Shown here piece by piece: positions 31,050 through 43,770 of a DNA stretch of 64,000 nucleotides. The position numbers and the translations under genes are program-made. Source of the DNA: Megalonaias nervosa (lineage: Eukaryota > Mollusca > Bivalvia > Unionida > Unionidae). The stretch lies in assembly GCA_016617855.1 (NCBI GenBank), contig JAECUM010006794.1, forward strand, positions 1 through 64,000, written 5' to 3'. The notes beneath the pieces were generated by a model. It was given only the letters and a program-made list of their open reading frames with translations, made no database searches and had not been told where the DNA came from. Position 1 is the first letter of the stretch. Every line of letters starts with the position of its first letter.

Positions 31050-32270
31050 GCCAACGAATGTAATGGGATGTGATTACTAAATACAATAATCGGAAAAGGA
31101 GCTGAACTAGTATACACTTCAAAGTGTTGCAAAGCCAATATCGAAACCAAACATTTCTTATCAATCGTGTAATACTATCTCTGGTGGTTGTATAATTTCT
31201 TATACAAATAGCACACCGGATGATCTACACTTTTTTGTCTTCTTGGAAAAAATATTGCACCAACCCCAACATCACTTTCATCAACATACAATTGAAATAA
31301 CTGACTGAAATTTGGAGCTCAAAGAACTAATGCACTCTTAAGTATGGCTATTAACTCATCAAAAGCCTTCTGACATGTTTCAGACCAATAAACCCTGGTT
31401 TCTTGCTCAATACATTTGTCAGGGGTTCTGCAATAATTGACAAATTGGAACCAAATTTCCAAAAGTGTCCAGCCATACTAAAATATCTCATGAGTTATTT
31501 CTTTTGTTTTTTACTGATAGGCACAGGGAATTCAGAGATAGCCTTGACCTTAGCATCTATAGGTTTAACTTGTCTCTCACGCACAATATGTCCTTGTAAA
31601 TGCAACAGAAGCATGGCAAGTTTCTCCTTTGCATAAATTAATTGTTAAATTTGCTACAGTGAGTCTGTCAAAGAATGTACGAATTGTCTCTAAATAACCT
31701 TTCCAGGTGCCGTTGTAGATGATGACATCATCGATGTAAGCACCACAATTATCTAGACCAGGTGTACCCATAATCATTAAACTTTGCAAAGTACAAGGCG
31801 AACCTTTCCATTCCAAATGGCATCAATTTATATTGATAAAGCCCATCTGGAGTCACGAATGCCGAAATTTCCTTTGCCCCTTCCGTCAGTGGAATTTGCC
31901 AGAATCCTCTTAAAAGCTCAAATTTGGTGAGATATTTTGCATTTCCAATTTTATCAATGCAGTCAACAATTCTTGGCAAATGAAAATGAATCTGTTTTAG
32001 TCACACTTTCATCTTTCTGTAGTCAGTGCACATGCGGAAAGTATTATCTGGTCTCGGTACAAGTGTACATGGTGAATTCACTTCACTTCTATTCGGTTCA
32101 ATGAAATCATTCTCCAGCAAATACTGAATTTCTTTTCTCCAATATTTCTGTTTGAGAGGGTTCATCCTTTACTAATGTTGTTCAACAGATGTGGAATCTA
32201 CAATTTCAGCGTCATGTAGAATTTATTTTTCTCGTGTAAGGAACATTTGGGGACAAGTGCTCATATTCAA
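31050..32270 (-). pseudogene. Reverse transcriptase-RNase H remnant
   Basis: Minus-strand fragments in several frames show Ty3/gypsy RT blocks: CIDKIGNAKYLTKFELLRGF, GFWQIPLTEGAKEISAF, LYQYKLMPFGM, and the catalytic block AYIDDVIIYNGTWKGYLE with the YxDD box intact. RNase H traces follow down to about 31050, where the polypurine tract and 3' LTR begin 240 bp later. Stops and frameshifts are dense. The tract lies downstream (lower coordinates) of the integrase remnant, not upstream of it. Confidence 0.85.
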
Positions 32271-32559
32271 ATAATAGCTGTTTTAGTTCATTCTTTTCAT
32301 GAATGTTCCTGGTTCAGATTATCTATAATTTCTGAATTCTGAAGAACGGATAGAGCAGAGTCACTACAGTAATATTACATTCCGTCGCTTAAATCTTCAC
32401 TGTGTGGGACATGTACAATTAAATTGACTGCATGATTAATCTGATTATCTCTGACTATCTCTATGAACATACCGGTACTTCTTTAATATATTTACATCCC
32501 GGGTTTATTAATGATGTAACTGGACTCGTTCATTTTCTTCTTAACTTTATATGGACCAT

Positions 32560-33240
32560 AATGCCTAATCTGAAGAAAATATTAAATCAGCAAGAGACAC
32601 AGAGCTCTATCACCAGACTGAAAAGTTCTCTCCATTGTAGTTCTGTCGTACTTTAATTTAATTTTTGACTTGAATTGCTGGATGCCTAATTTAAGCATAA
32701 CCTTTTGGAAAATTCCAGATATAGAAATTGACACTTGATCAGATTGGACAGATTTAGGAAGGCAAAACTGTGTTTAAAAATAAAAACTTTATTAAAGCTT
32801 GTTTCAATTTTAATATTTCTCAAAGGAAGTGTCTCTGCGAATGTTGTGGTCGCACACATTATGGTCAACAAGTGTTAGTTGCCTGACTTGGTTTTAGGTA
32901 ATGGACAGACACAGTCTACCATTATTTTGCTAAATGGTTCGTCAAGTGCAGGAATAGTTTGCAGATGAGCCTTCGGTATCTTTTGATTGGGTGTTCCTAC
33001 CATTTAACAAGTATAACAAGATCTGCAGTATTGACAAACATCACATTTAATTTTTGGCCAATAGGAATTATTCAAGCTTTTGTGATAAGTCTTATGGATC
33101 CCTAAATGACCAGCCAAAGGCGTTTCTTGGTCTAAACTAAGAATTTCCTGTCTATTCGACTTTGGAACTACAATTTGATAGCTCATTCAGCACTCGTCAT
33201 CTACCTGTACCTCAGGTGGTCTCGTCTCCAGTTTCTCATA
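32560..33240 (-). pseudogene. Retrotransposon integrase remnant
   Basis: Contains the H2C2 zinc region (PLAGHLGIHKTYHKSLNNSY, then CQYCRSCYTC) and the start of the catalytic core (LLTIMCATTTFAETLPL), closely paralleling 47935-48420 of the plus-strand copy. The second and third catalytic acidic residues are not recoverable. It lies between the protease and reverse transcriptase regions on the minus strand. Confidence 0.82.
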
Positions 33241-34672
33241 AATACCACATTTTTAACAAAATAACAAAACAAGTACTTCTGTGAGTTCAATTTCGCTAAA
33301 AGCCCTCTGAAACGAACAGGAGATCTCAGGATTTTGTTCATGTTCGACAAGTTATTGTTGTTTGTCACCTTGAACAGAATAAAGAGAATGAGTAATTAAA
33401 AGAGAATCACTGTCATCAATACACTTTGATTGATCGAAAAGAGGAGCAAAAGTGACCCGATCAAAAACTTGACCTTTATATGTGTCAGCTGAAGGAATAA
33501 TTTCCTGATCAACATCATTCTTATGAGCGTTTTTTTGGCATAGCTCTAGTAAATGCACAAGCTGTGTATAACTCTTGGATTTCAGTTTCAATATAATCGA
33601 CTATCTGATCCTAACAAGGCTTGTCAGTTACAAATGGATTAACTACAACCTTATCTCCAGTTAGGTCATTGCCTAGTAATAAACGAATATCCTCTATGGG
33701 TAAAGACGTCATCATTCCGACTGCCAAGAGTACTGAGACTAAGTCTGATGACAAATTTACACAATAGGAAACAAATTAACAAAGCTGCACTATACTCCCT
33801 GAATAAGAACACCCTCATTAGAGGAAGACTTCTCAGAAAAAGGCAATGTACCTGATAATAAAATACTCTGAGAAGCTCCTTTGTCTCTTAAAATGTTAAT
33901 AGGGATAATATTGGCTGAACCATTAATGAGTGACATAGACACGTTCAACATGAATGGTTAATAATTCTCCATAATAAAATCAGACTCAGGTTGTTTGACC
34001 TAACAAATGTATTGCTTTCAGTACATGACCATGACCTTGATCTCTTAGAAATAAGAGCATTTGGAATAGGTCTGACTTGATTCTGTTACTTATTTTTCAG
34101 TTTGTAACAATCAGAAATAATGGTCCTTTCTTCTTGCAATAGGTGCAGGTAGGAAGAAATACGGATATCTGATCAATCTTATCAAAAAGATGCTTTTAAA
34201 AGGGGTGCATGATTAACATCTAGAAGTGCTCGTATTGGACGGAAATAGGTTTTCATCATAAGACTGTTGAGTAAAAGACTTACTGACAAATGAAATTTTA
34301 TGAGCTAAGGAATACTCATCAGCTGTACGATGAACATTTTCTGCAGTTTCGACTTTGTGCTCAGCAAAGTAAGTCTTAACGTCACTACGGACGCAATTCT
34401 TAAATTCTTCAACTGATATTAGTTGGCTGAGATTTTAGCAATTTTGACCATTTTTCTTGGCTAAGCACAACCTATCAAACAATTGCTCTTTTATAACCTA
34501 ATCTTTATAGTAACATCAAAATCATACCTGAACTTGTGTGTAAATTGAGGATGTGCTTTTCACTTTCCAGCTCTAAATCTATTAATCTAAATTGAAATTC
34601 CCTTTCTTCCTTTTCTCTTTATCTCTGTATTTCTCTTGTATTTTTCACATTGAACTTTATTTGGATTAACTT

Positions 34673-34754
<82 letters not shown>

Positions 34755-34880
34755 CAGTTGTATTTGTGTATTTCTCTCTTTCTGTCTCCTATTTCTGAAG
34801 TTAAGCTTCCTTAACTATTTCATTCATGTGTTTTAATTTTAATCTATAACTTTCAAGTTAAGGCCGGATGGAGACTCACT
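33241..34880 (-). pseudogene. gag and protease remnants
   Basis: Highly broken. The protease active-site region is recognisable near 33880 as RDKGASQSILL, where the active-site triplet DTG has become DKG. A linker homologous to that of the plus-strand copy (YSVQGDKQQ, SDSLLITHSLYSVQGDK) lies at 33350-33590. Further upstream are gag traces and a (TC)n tract that on the minus strand encodes the Arg-Glu-rich coiled coil seen intact in the copy at 56.9 kb. Confidence 0.65.
34678..34747. repeat. (TC)n microsatellite
   Basis: About 35 perfect TC units in the gag region of the minus-strand retrotransposon. On the coding strand (GA)n would read Arg-Glu repeats, matching the expanded REREREREE-type coiled coil in the 56.9-kb gag. 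The array probably grew from that coding repeat. Confidence 0.9.
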
Positions 34881-35320
34881 AATCAAATCCAAATACTATT
34901 ATTTAAAAATCATTCTTTTCTACCAAATATTGAACCAAAATATTTTTTATTTCTTGCTTCGTTAAGAAAATATTTTTTATTTCTAGCTTCGTTAAGGAAA
35001 CTGTAGTCTCAGAAAGATCGTATCTTCTAGCATATTAGAACAATTCATCCTATTTCAAGGAGTCTAACCGTTTCTGGGTAGGATTTGAAATAAATTTATT
35101 CACTTTAGATGACATTGTAGCTTCTTGGTTTCACAAAAGATTTATCTCGACTCATAAAATTCCAGAAGAAGGCGAAGTTAAATTTCAAACGTGTTCTGAA
35201 ATATTTTAAAGAAATTCGTATCCCATGGACCAGCGCCCAATTTTTCTTATGACTCTGTTAACTGAAAAAAGTAGTAGAAAAGAGTGAGAACCAACAGGTT
35301 TTGTAAACTTCAGCAAATAA

Positions 35321-37861
35321 CACTGGTCTACAGCCAAAATGATTCCGAAATAAATGTAGTCAAACTTGACTAATTCTGCGTCACTGTAACGAAAATGATA
35401 CTTAAAATTGTTGATTGGGTCTAGTTTTAAAGATAAGATACTGGGTCAGTATATACAACCCTTGACTTTTGAATGGCGAAGAATAAGTTAGTTATAAAGG
35501 GAAGGGATCTCAATTTAAACCAGAAATGATCAAAATACATTTTTGACTGGATCTATGAATAAATCTTTGACTGGGTTTAGACAGCACTTGCTTTTTAGGC
35601 AAAACTATGAATGATGCAATCTGAAGCTGGTATTGCGTTATGCATGATATGAATTGCATCATGTTATTCCTAGAAGTCATGGATAATTCAATCATTACTA
35701 AGTTTTCATCACTCTGTTGAACAAATTGCCCTATATCAGCTCTAGAAATTATAGAGTGTCGTGCTCTCTTATTTGTCAGTGTTTGATTTTGAAAAAGGAC
35801 ACATTTCTGTTTAGCCAAAGTGAGCAGCGATGCCTCGTTATTGTGCGAACAATGCAGATAACTTCTGCTATGTTTGTGGTGAAGTGACGTTTGCATCACA
35901 AAAGCGCAATATAACCACTATGGTTAAGAAAGCTTATCTCCTTTGTTTTGACTGCACAATTGGAGATCAGGACAAGAGGTGGGCCCCACACATATGCTGC
36001 AACACTTGTGCAACAAATCGTTGCTAGTGGTTGAAGAGGAAAAGGAAATATATGACTTTTGCAGTGCCAATGATTTGGAGAGAGCCAACATATCATATCA
36101 GCAATTGCTTCTTCTGCATGGTGCCTCTTGTTGGGAAAGGTGTGTCAAAAAAGAAAACGTTGACTGCGTTATCTAAACATTCCATCAGATATACGCCTAT
36201 TACCCCACGGAGAAGAACTGCCGGTTCCTGATGCACCAGAATTATTCTCACTTGGGTCAGACGAGGAAGAGGAAGATGATGACACGTTTAGTCCTTAACC
36301 ATCAATGTCACATGACCCATATTTTCTCCCATCCTCCTCCTCTGAACCACACCTCATAACACAAAGTGAACTGAATGGCCTTGTCAGAGATTTGGAACTA
36401 TCCAAGAGTAAGGCGGGAGCCAGACTACAGCAGTGGAATCTCCTGGCAGGTGATATTAGGGTTTTCATGGTCCATGACCGTCAAAAAGATCTTGTCCCAT
36501 TCTTCTTCATGAAAGGTGATCTTGTAGCTTGCAACAACATCGATGGTGTGATGGCAGTGCTCAACATCGTTCATGATCCAGATGAGAGGAGAATGTTCAG
36601 TGATTCATCGACGACGAGTCTTAAATCTGTTTTGCTGCATAATGGCAATGCTATGCCATCAATTCCGGTTGGTCATGCAGTCCATATAAAGGAAACCTAT
36701 GAAAACATGAAACAACCTTTTAGGTGCTTAAACTATCACCAACATCATAGGTCGCTTTGTGGCAATTTGAAAGTTCTTGCTCTCTTGCTTGGTCTGCAGA
36801 CTGAATACACAATGTGCTGATGTTTTCTGTGTGAATGGGATATTCGTGCAAGAGATTCCCACCACATCAAGAGAGACTGGCCACTCCGACAGTCATGGGA
36901 GCCTGGGAGGTTCGGCGTCCACCACTTGTTGAATCAAGGAAGATTTTGTTACCACTCTTGCACATCAAGCAGGGTCTGACGAAAAACTTTTTCAAGGCCA
37001 TGGACAAAACACAAGCAGATTTCAAGTACCTCCGTGGAAATTTCCAAGGTTAAGTGAAGCTAAGATAAAGGAAGGTGTCTTTGTTGGTTTTCAGATTCGT
37101 GAACTACTTCGAGATGATGCGTTTGACCGTGTGCTGCGTGACAAGGAAAAGACGGCATGGAAAGCCTTACAGTTAACGGCTTTAAATTCACACGGAATCA
37201 AAAAGACAGACAACTGCTGGGAATTGGTGGAAAACCTCCTCAAGGCATACAAAATCATTGGTTGCAGCATGTCAACAAAGATACATTTTTGCACTCTCAT
37301 CTAGATTTTGTTTCCACCAAACTGAGGAGCAGTGAGCGACGTGGACGACGAGCGATTTCACCAGGACATTGCAACAATGGAGAAACTCTATCAGGGCAAA
37401 TGGAGCCCATCAATGCTTGCAGACTATTGCTGGACAGTGACAAGAGATGCTCCATTTAATGAATACAAGAGACAAGCCAAGAAGCGCCTAGTAGACACTG
37501 AATTAGGACTAAACCATGTACTTGTATATACCTAATAAGTTTTAGGCTTTTGTTTCATAATAAATTTTATATATATAACCCTTTTGCTGCTTTTTAAAGT
37601 GTTGCATAACCAGGACAGGTGAAATATTGTTATGTAAAGCAAGCATAAACACATGAAAAGACCTATGTTTACAATTTATGATCAAAACTATACTATCTAC
37701 ACAATATAGATAGTCGTAAAATCTTCAAACTTAATTATCTTGGCAACAGTCGCCAATCAATTCTTTTAACTGTCATATTTGATTTCAGCAGATCAAAATC
37801 CATAATAAATAGCACATTTTATCTCTGAAGCAGACGACGTCTGAAACATTGTAGACCAGTG
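35321..37861. mobile_element. DNA transposon nested in an LTR
   Basis: 2,541 bp with 12-bp perfect terminal inverted repeats CACTGGTCTACA (35321-35332) and TGTAGACCAGTG (37850-37861). It interrupts the 5' LTR of the surrounding retrotransposon and carries one degraded plus-strand gene. The CACTG termini recall the CACTA/Mirage/Chapaev group, but I cannot confirm a target duplication (flanks ATAA and ATTT), so the family stays open. Confidence 0.8.
35830..37535 (+). pseudogene. Transposon-encoded protein of unknown family, several frameshifts
   Basis: Open pieces at 35830-36027, 36031-36231, 36305-36820, 36835-37053 and 37157-37535 read as one broken protein of roughly 560 residues. The N-terminus has a cysteine cluster (MPRYCANNADNFCYVCGEVT, then HICCNTCATNRC). 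The middle has VHDRQKDLVPFFFMKGDLVA and IPVGHAVHIKETYENMKQ, and the C-terminus has QDIATMEKLYQGKWSPSMLA followed by DYCWTVTRDAP. I recall similar multi-copy uncharacterised proteins in arthropod and other invertebrate genomes, which fits a mobile gene. No DDE signature can be assigned with confidence. It is the only gene between the inverted repeats and so the likely transposase. Confidence 0.65.
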
Positions 37862-38660
37862 ATTTATTTCCGTAGAATACAAGGTGAAAAATGTAAGGAG
37901 CTTACGGTATTCGGAATAAATCCCAAATACTTCCAGAATTTCGAACTCAAGTCCTAATGATTAATAATCTGAATAAAACTGTACTGGTATTCGAAAATAA
38001 ATCCAATGTTGGAGGTGTTGATATGATTGTGACGGCCCCTGTTGTAGTATGTGCCAACAGTCGTTTGTTGAATCAGAATAATACAATCTAAAAATATATT
38101 CTTATTTGAAATTCACTATAAACCTAAATCTGTTTTTCCAAAAAAGGTTATTTTTGAGAACTCGGTATTCCTAGAAAAAAATTACTTGAATAATTTAAAT
38201 AAATTCGACCCCAAATAGAATACTGGACACAACAATAATACAACTGACACTGCTCAGATTTTAAAGCATGAAGAAATAATTTCTCCAGTACCAAGATTTT
38301 ATAGTCGTCTACCTGGCCTCAGGTCACAGTTACCATTTCCTAAAAAGACCTATCACCTAATGGAAAATTTTATACAAGAAGGTTGCTAATGTTTATAAGA
38401 TAAAATTTCAATTATAATTAGAAGGTCCGTTAATAACATTATAATAAAGAACGTGGAAAACACAATGCTCTCGACTCAGACCAAGATGAATTTGTTTACT
38501 TCGATTAATAACAACCCTAATATTAAACCCATACTCATTGAAAACATATTAGCTATGTATTAGGGTTTTTTGACGGAAGTTTAAAACAAATCAACGATTC
38601 AGGTCATGTAGAAAATGAACTTGGATGTGGATGCCATCGTCAATATGCTAAAACCGGGTC

Positions 38661-40402
38661 AAACAAAGATGCATGATTATGCATCTGAGGTATTCTTTCC
38701 CCCAATAGCCAATCACAGAACCATCATCTCCACATTATCGACGTGATGTTTCATATTTGCCTGAAAAACAACTTGAAGTGCACTATAGGGTAAAAATGAG
38801 ATGTGTGTGTCTGATTGTGCGTTCAAAGAAATGTCTGCATTCCATGGAATTGGCCTGAATATATTGGATAAGATGAAGATAGACCTGAGCTGCGTGCGGC
38901 TATCTTACTAACTGACTAGCAACCCTGTACACAGAGATTAAATTTGTGGAAACAAACGGAGACAATGCAAGCTGCTGTTCACTAAGACATACGTCTCTTC
39001 TTTGCTCCATGCACACACGAAGAAGAGGATACATGTATAATTTTTAATGTAGCAGATGCCGTGAGGGATGACTAAGATAAATTTGAAATAAGTACAGATA
39101 ATGCTGACGTTGTTGTTCTTGCAATTACCTCAGCATTTAAGGCCTTTCCTTACAAATCCTATGGAGCTTAGATGGGTTAACTAAAATATTGGAAGCTATT
39201 CTGAACTATCCTTGAGGAGACTATGTCTATCGTTGAGGAGCTGATTCTCTGTGACTGCAAGAAAGGCTGTAATACATTCTGATGAATTATGAAGGCCTCT
39301 CATCGATGCACTCCATCCTGTGTTTGAATGCATGATTCCGGCAGAGGAAAAGTCGGGGAGCTTCAACAGATTTGGTTCTAAAAGGAGTTCTCATTGCCCT
39401 TCTATTGCTTTACAGTATGGAGCTTTAAAGTAATCATTGGTTGTACCAGATAAATATTTACTGGCACGTTAGAACAAACTTAAGTAGAAAATTGACGATA
39501 AGTCATTTCTAATTACAGTGAAATTCATAGCATATGGTTTTATCAATACAACTGATATGGTTATATTCTACGGTTGGCATTTTGTCGTTTCATTGTAACT
39601 TTGCTTGTGAAAGGAAAGGAAAATCCAAAATTGTATATTTCAGTAATGGAAATCGTAGGAGTAGAAAATATTTATATTCTTATCTGGAATGGAACTATCT
39701 ATCAATATCATAAAACCTCTAGCAATGCCACAAATGCACCCGTCGGTCATATTAGGTGTAGGACTAGAAGTATGTTCATTCTCTCCGCCACAGAGGGTTA
39801 CCTCCCTTGGAGAGGATATCGTCAATATCACGATGCTGTAAATCTGAAACTAAGATGCCCCCTGGAGATGCAATAATATCTGCATAGGATACATTTTTGA
39901 TTGAATATTCTCTACAATGGTTTAGTGCAGAATATGAAGATTTTTCCTAATACACAAGCCGAAACATGTCAGGAATTCTTTACCTTGCAAATATGGGGCA
40001 CTTAGCTAACAACGTTACATGGCAGCTCGCTGCAGACATCACAATGAATGACACCTGAAAGAGCATACGCTGTGACAAGCATGGAAGGAGGCTATATGAG
40101 ATGAACTTTACTTTAAAGGACATTAACATTCATATTTAATGTACGTGCGTGTTTTGAGTATAGATTCGTGCATATTGTATATTTTTATTTAACAAAGGTT
40201 ATACATCTCAATATGGAAGTTTAAAAGCTGCACAGCCTAGACTCTGTATTGTATTAAACCGGTTGTATTCAAAATTGCAACTGACTCCATATTGTTTCTT
40301 TACATTAGCTGTTTTTCAAATGGTTCCTGCAATGTTGTACACCTGTATCTTGAACTCATATAAACATAGACACACACCCGTACACACACGGATCCATCAT
40401 AG
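38661..40402. other. Intergenic DNA with one faint repeat-gene remnant
   Basis: Mostly non-coding. Near 38990-39130 the plus strand reads APCTHEEEDTCIIFNVADA, then a stop, then STDNADVVVLAIT. This resembles a multi-copy uncharacterised invertebrate protein containing HEEADT and DTDVVVL-like strings. It is too decayed to annotate as a gene. Confidence 0.4.
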
Positions 40403-41269
40403 TGTTATGTATATGCAATTTGTATTGTTTATTGGCTTTTTCGCATTCAATTATATGTTATCTATATCTATATTTTATACTTGACCTTTGTCTAACATCA
40501 AGTTAATGGTGCACCGGCCAAGAGACATTTATTTTGTAAACAGCAAATGCAAAGCTAAAATTTCTCTACGATTGTGGATTAAATATTCAGATCATTACCA
40601 ACTGCGAACATATTTACTTCGTTTTTAGTTAAGTATACAGTCTTTATTCTGACCTTTGAATCTTCCAGAATGCAAATTTCTCATTAAGTTGACAGAGTAA
40701 TTCCCGAAAATAGTAACTGAGACCCAGGTCTAGTGGTGTGGTATATAATCATGTTTACCAAAGAATTATCCGTGCTTACCTTAATATCTGAAGCAGAATT
40801 AGTCTTATTGTTGTGTTCAGTTTTTAATTTGGTTGGATTTATTTATGTTTTTGGTATTATTCACTTGAATTACAAATTGATCAATAATATTCTCGGACTA
40901 AAACATTAATTTTGAATATAGTGAATTCAAAAAAGGATATTTTGCATTATATTATTGTGATACATCAAAGGCTTAACACATAACCACATTCCATGCCATT
41001 GGCACATTAGCACATTCGAGACAGCAGGCACATCAACACATTTAATATCGGAATTTATTTATGATACCACTGGACTTCAATTGGAACATCATATATTTTG
41101 ACTTCTGATAAAACGTTTTGGACTATTTGGGATATAATTCAAAATAGTGTAATTTCTTTTTGAATTTTCACTTTGAATTCTAGGGAAATAAATTATTTCT
41201 AGAATCTTACAAAACTTATTGGTTCTCTCCCTTTTCTGTTATTTAGTTTAAGAACATATAGTCGTAACA
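40403..41269 (+). mobile_element. Solo LTR of the Ty3/gypsy family (867 bp)
   Basis: Begins TGTTATGTATATGC and ends ATATAGTCGTAACA, with a perfect 4-bp target duplication ATAG (40399-40402 and 41270-41273). The 3' region (GGTTCTCTCCCTTTTCTGTT) is homologous to the LTR ends at 45520 and 56390. No internal sequence remains. Confidence 0.85.
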
Positions 41270-41499
41270 ATAGTCACCCCCACTGTCTCCATGACACAAA
41301 AAAAGGCTCTGAAATGCTCGACGTCATTGCAAAACTGCAAGCTGTCGCTGCTTAGTATTTGGCGAATGACACATATTGTTCGTGTCATAGGTAAAATCCG
41401 TTTGCATGTTGGTCATCGGTACTCGACAGGGTCTAAAAGGCAAAGATATTGAAAGAGATACTTTAAATTCACAGAGCAAAGGAAACAAGGATATATCAG

Positions 41500-43770
41500 T
41501 TATGTTTTCATAATATCATTGGCAGCTCAGTCTCGGGAGACCATGTGAGTAGCGCCCTTAGAGTGTTGTCTGTCTCTGGGGTTTTGGCATCGTCTGTTGT
41601 GGCTGTGCAGGCCGATGCGCGAGTGACAGTCCCTATTGCAGTTGGTGCAGACGTACTGGGAAGTCTGACTTGCTTGGGTTGCTGCTGCGCTCTTCTTTCT
41701 CTCACGTTTCTCTGCTGCCTGCTGGACTCTCCTCCCATCAGCGACTGTTATGCCCTTGCTGACCGTCAATCTCCAGGTGCCTCGGTCCTCGGCCTGCACT
41801 TCCCAGCTGTCTGGTGAAATGCCGCATGCCTTCATGTCCCTCTTGCACACATCCTTGAAGCGGAGTGAGGGGCAGCCGACTCTTCTGGTGCCAGTGGCCA
41901 GCTGACCATATACGATGTCCTTTGGCAGCCTCCCATCCTCCATGCGTCGGACGTGTCCCAGCCATCGAAGGCGGCGTTTGCTCAGCTGGGAGTACATGCT
42001 TGGGATACTTGCACGCTGAAGGATCTCGCTGTGTGGGACGTGGTCTTGCCAGCTGATTTTCAGGATGCGTTGTAGGCACCGTATATGGAAGGAGTTGAGT
42101 CGATGCTCTTGCCTCATGTAGGTGCTCCAGGTCTCACTTCCATATAGGAGGGTGCTCAGAACACAGGCTTGGTAGACTTGAGTCTTGGTGTGCACTGTCA
42201 GCGCGCTGTTTTCCCACACCCTCTTTGTTAGTCGGGCCATGATGGTGTTTGCCTTTCCAAACCTTCTCTCCAGCTCCACATCAAGCGAAAGAGTGTTGCT
42301 GATGGTTGACCCCAGGTAAATAAAGTTGTTGACTACTTCCAGGGTGGCGCCGTCGATTCTGATGGAAGGGACAGTGGTGACATCTTGAGCACTGACGTTT
42401 GTCTTTTTTTAGGCTGATGGTGAGCCCGAACTGCTTGCAGGCATAAGCAAAACGGTCTCCCAGTCTCTGGAGGGCATCCTCGGTGTGGGTCACAAAAGCC
42501 GCGTCGTCAGCAAAGAGCATCTCCCTGATGAGTACTGACCTCACTTTGGTCTTCGAGCACAGTCATGCCAGGTTGAACAGCCTCCCATCGGACCTGGTGT
42601 GCAGATATACGCCATCAGTGGACGTGCTGAAGGCGTAGGACAGGATCAGGGAGAAGAAGATCCCGGAAAGGGTTGGTGCCAACACGCAGCCCTGCTTCAC
42701 GCCGCAGTTAATGGGGAAGAAATCTGAGGTGGATCCATCATACAGTACTGTACCCTTCATATTTGTATGGAAGGAGATTATCATGCTGCGGAGTTTTAGG
42801 GGGCAGCCGATCTTCCCAAGAAGTTCAAATAGGCCCTTCCTGCTGACCAGGTCGAAGGCCTTGGTGAGGTCGATGAACATCATGTAGAGTGGCTGACCTT
42901 GCTCTCTGCTCTTCTCTTGGCGTTGTCGGAGGGAGAAGATCATGTCTGTTGTCGACCTTCCTGCTCTGAAGCCGCACTGGGATTCCGGATACACGCGGTC
43001 CGCCAGCAGCTGCAGCCTGTTTAGGAGGATGCGGGCAAACACTTTGCCAACGATGCTGAGAAGCGAGATTCCTCTGTGTTGTTACAGTCACTGCGGTCTC
43101 CCTTGTTTTTGTAGAGGGTCACAATGGTGGCGTCGCGCATGTCTTGGGGGACTGCTCCTTCCTCCCAGCAGAGGCAGAGTAGCTCATGCAGCGGCTGTAG
43201 CAATGTCGGTTTCCCACGTTTGATGGCTTCTGGCGGGATGCTATTGCTACCTGGTGCTTTGTCGTTTGGAAGGGAGTCGATGGCTTTGCTGAGCTCCTCT
43301 AAGGTAGGCACTTTGTCGAGCTCCTCCATAGTGAGAAGTTCCTGTACGTTTCTAAGGGCCTCATCGGTGACTGACGTTTCTCGGGAGTACAGCTCTGAGT
43401 AGTGCTCCACCCATCTGGTCATCTGTTGCACGCGGTCTGTGATCTTCTCTCCCGTCAGAGATTTCAGGGGGGGCGACCCCTTTCACTGTAGGGCCTAGGG
43501 CCTTCTTGATGCCATTGTACATGCCTTGGATGTTTCCTGACTCGGCACTGCGCTGGATTCCTTCACACCATTGCTGCCAGTACTCGTTTGCGGACTGTCT
43601 AGCAATGCGTTGGGTAGTGCTTCGGGCTTTTCTGAGGGAAGCAAGCGTCCGTTCATTGGGACATTTTTTGTAAGCTATGAAGGCTTCTCGTTTGTCCTCG
43701 ATTACTGGTTCCATCCTTGAAAGGTGTGCGTTGAATCAGTCCTGGCTGGGCCGTTCTTTCTTGCCAAACG
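41500..43770 (-). mobile_element. 5'-truncated LINE, GC-rich
   Basis: A ~2.2-kb block much richer in GC than its neighbours, coding only on the minus strand for a non-LTR reverse transcriptase. No endonuclease domain is present because the 5' part is missing, the usual result of incomplete target-primed insertion. The 3' end lies near 41500. No poly(A) tail is obvious. Confidence 0.85.
41527..43714 (-). pseudogene. LINE reverse transcriptase with C-terminal zinc finger, frameshifted
   Basis: Reading the minus strand from 43714: a linker (AYKKCPNERTLASLRKARST), the RT domain with LPNDKAPGSNSIPPEAIK and PESQCGFRAGRSTTDMIFSL, MFIDLTKAFDLVSRKGL, GVKQGCVLAPTLSGIFF and the catalytic EMLFADDAAFVT with FADD (42.5 kb). 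The thumb/C-terminal region follows (LRWLGHVRRMEDGRLPKDIV) and a C2H2 finger (CTNCNRDCHSRIGLHSHNRR). The pieces are joined by frameshifts around 43430-43360, 43040, 42550 and 42280. High conservation points to a recent insertion. The clade (RTE- or CR1-like) cannot be settled by eye. Confidence 0.88.

Larger units (their letters stand above)
29884..38660 (-). mobile_element. Ty3/gypsy-type LTR retrotransposon, minus strand, INT before RT
   Basis: LTRs at about 29884-30810 (3') and 35256-38660 (5', split by a nested DNA transposon at 35321-37861). Reading on the minus strand the order is 5' LTR, primer-binding site (TTGGGCGCTGGTCCATGGGAT-like, ~35240), gag, protease, integrase, reverse transcriptase, RNase H, polypurine tract (GGGAGG at ~30811-30817), 3' LTR. 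Every gene is degraded by stops and indels. It is a diverged relative of the better copy at 44672-51233 and shows the same unusual domain order. Confidence 0.85.
35256..38660 (-). repeat. 5' LTR of the minus-strand retrotransposon, split by an insertion
   Basis: LTR sequence is present at 35256-35320 (TGTTAACTG edge next to the primer-binding site) and resumes at 37862 after a 2.5-kb DNA transposon. It continues colinear with 29950-30740 to about 38630. The outermost part is weakly conserved, so the outer boundary is approximate. Confidence 0.75.

Noticed and set aside
41545..43402. Several plus-strand ORFs of 60-110 codons
   Set aside because: They are shadows of the GC-rich minus-strand LINE reverse transcriptase, whose motifs are unmistakable.
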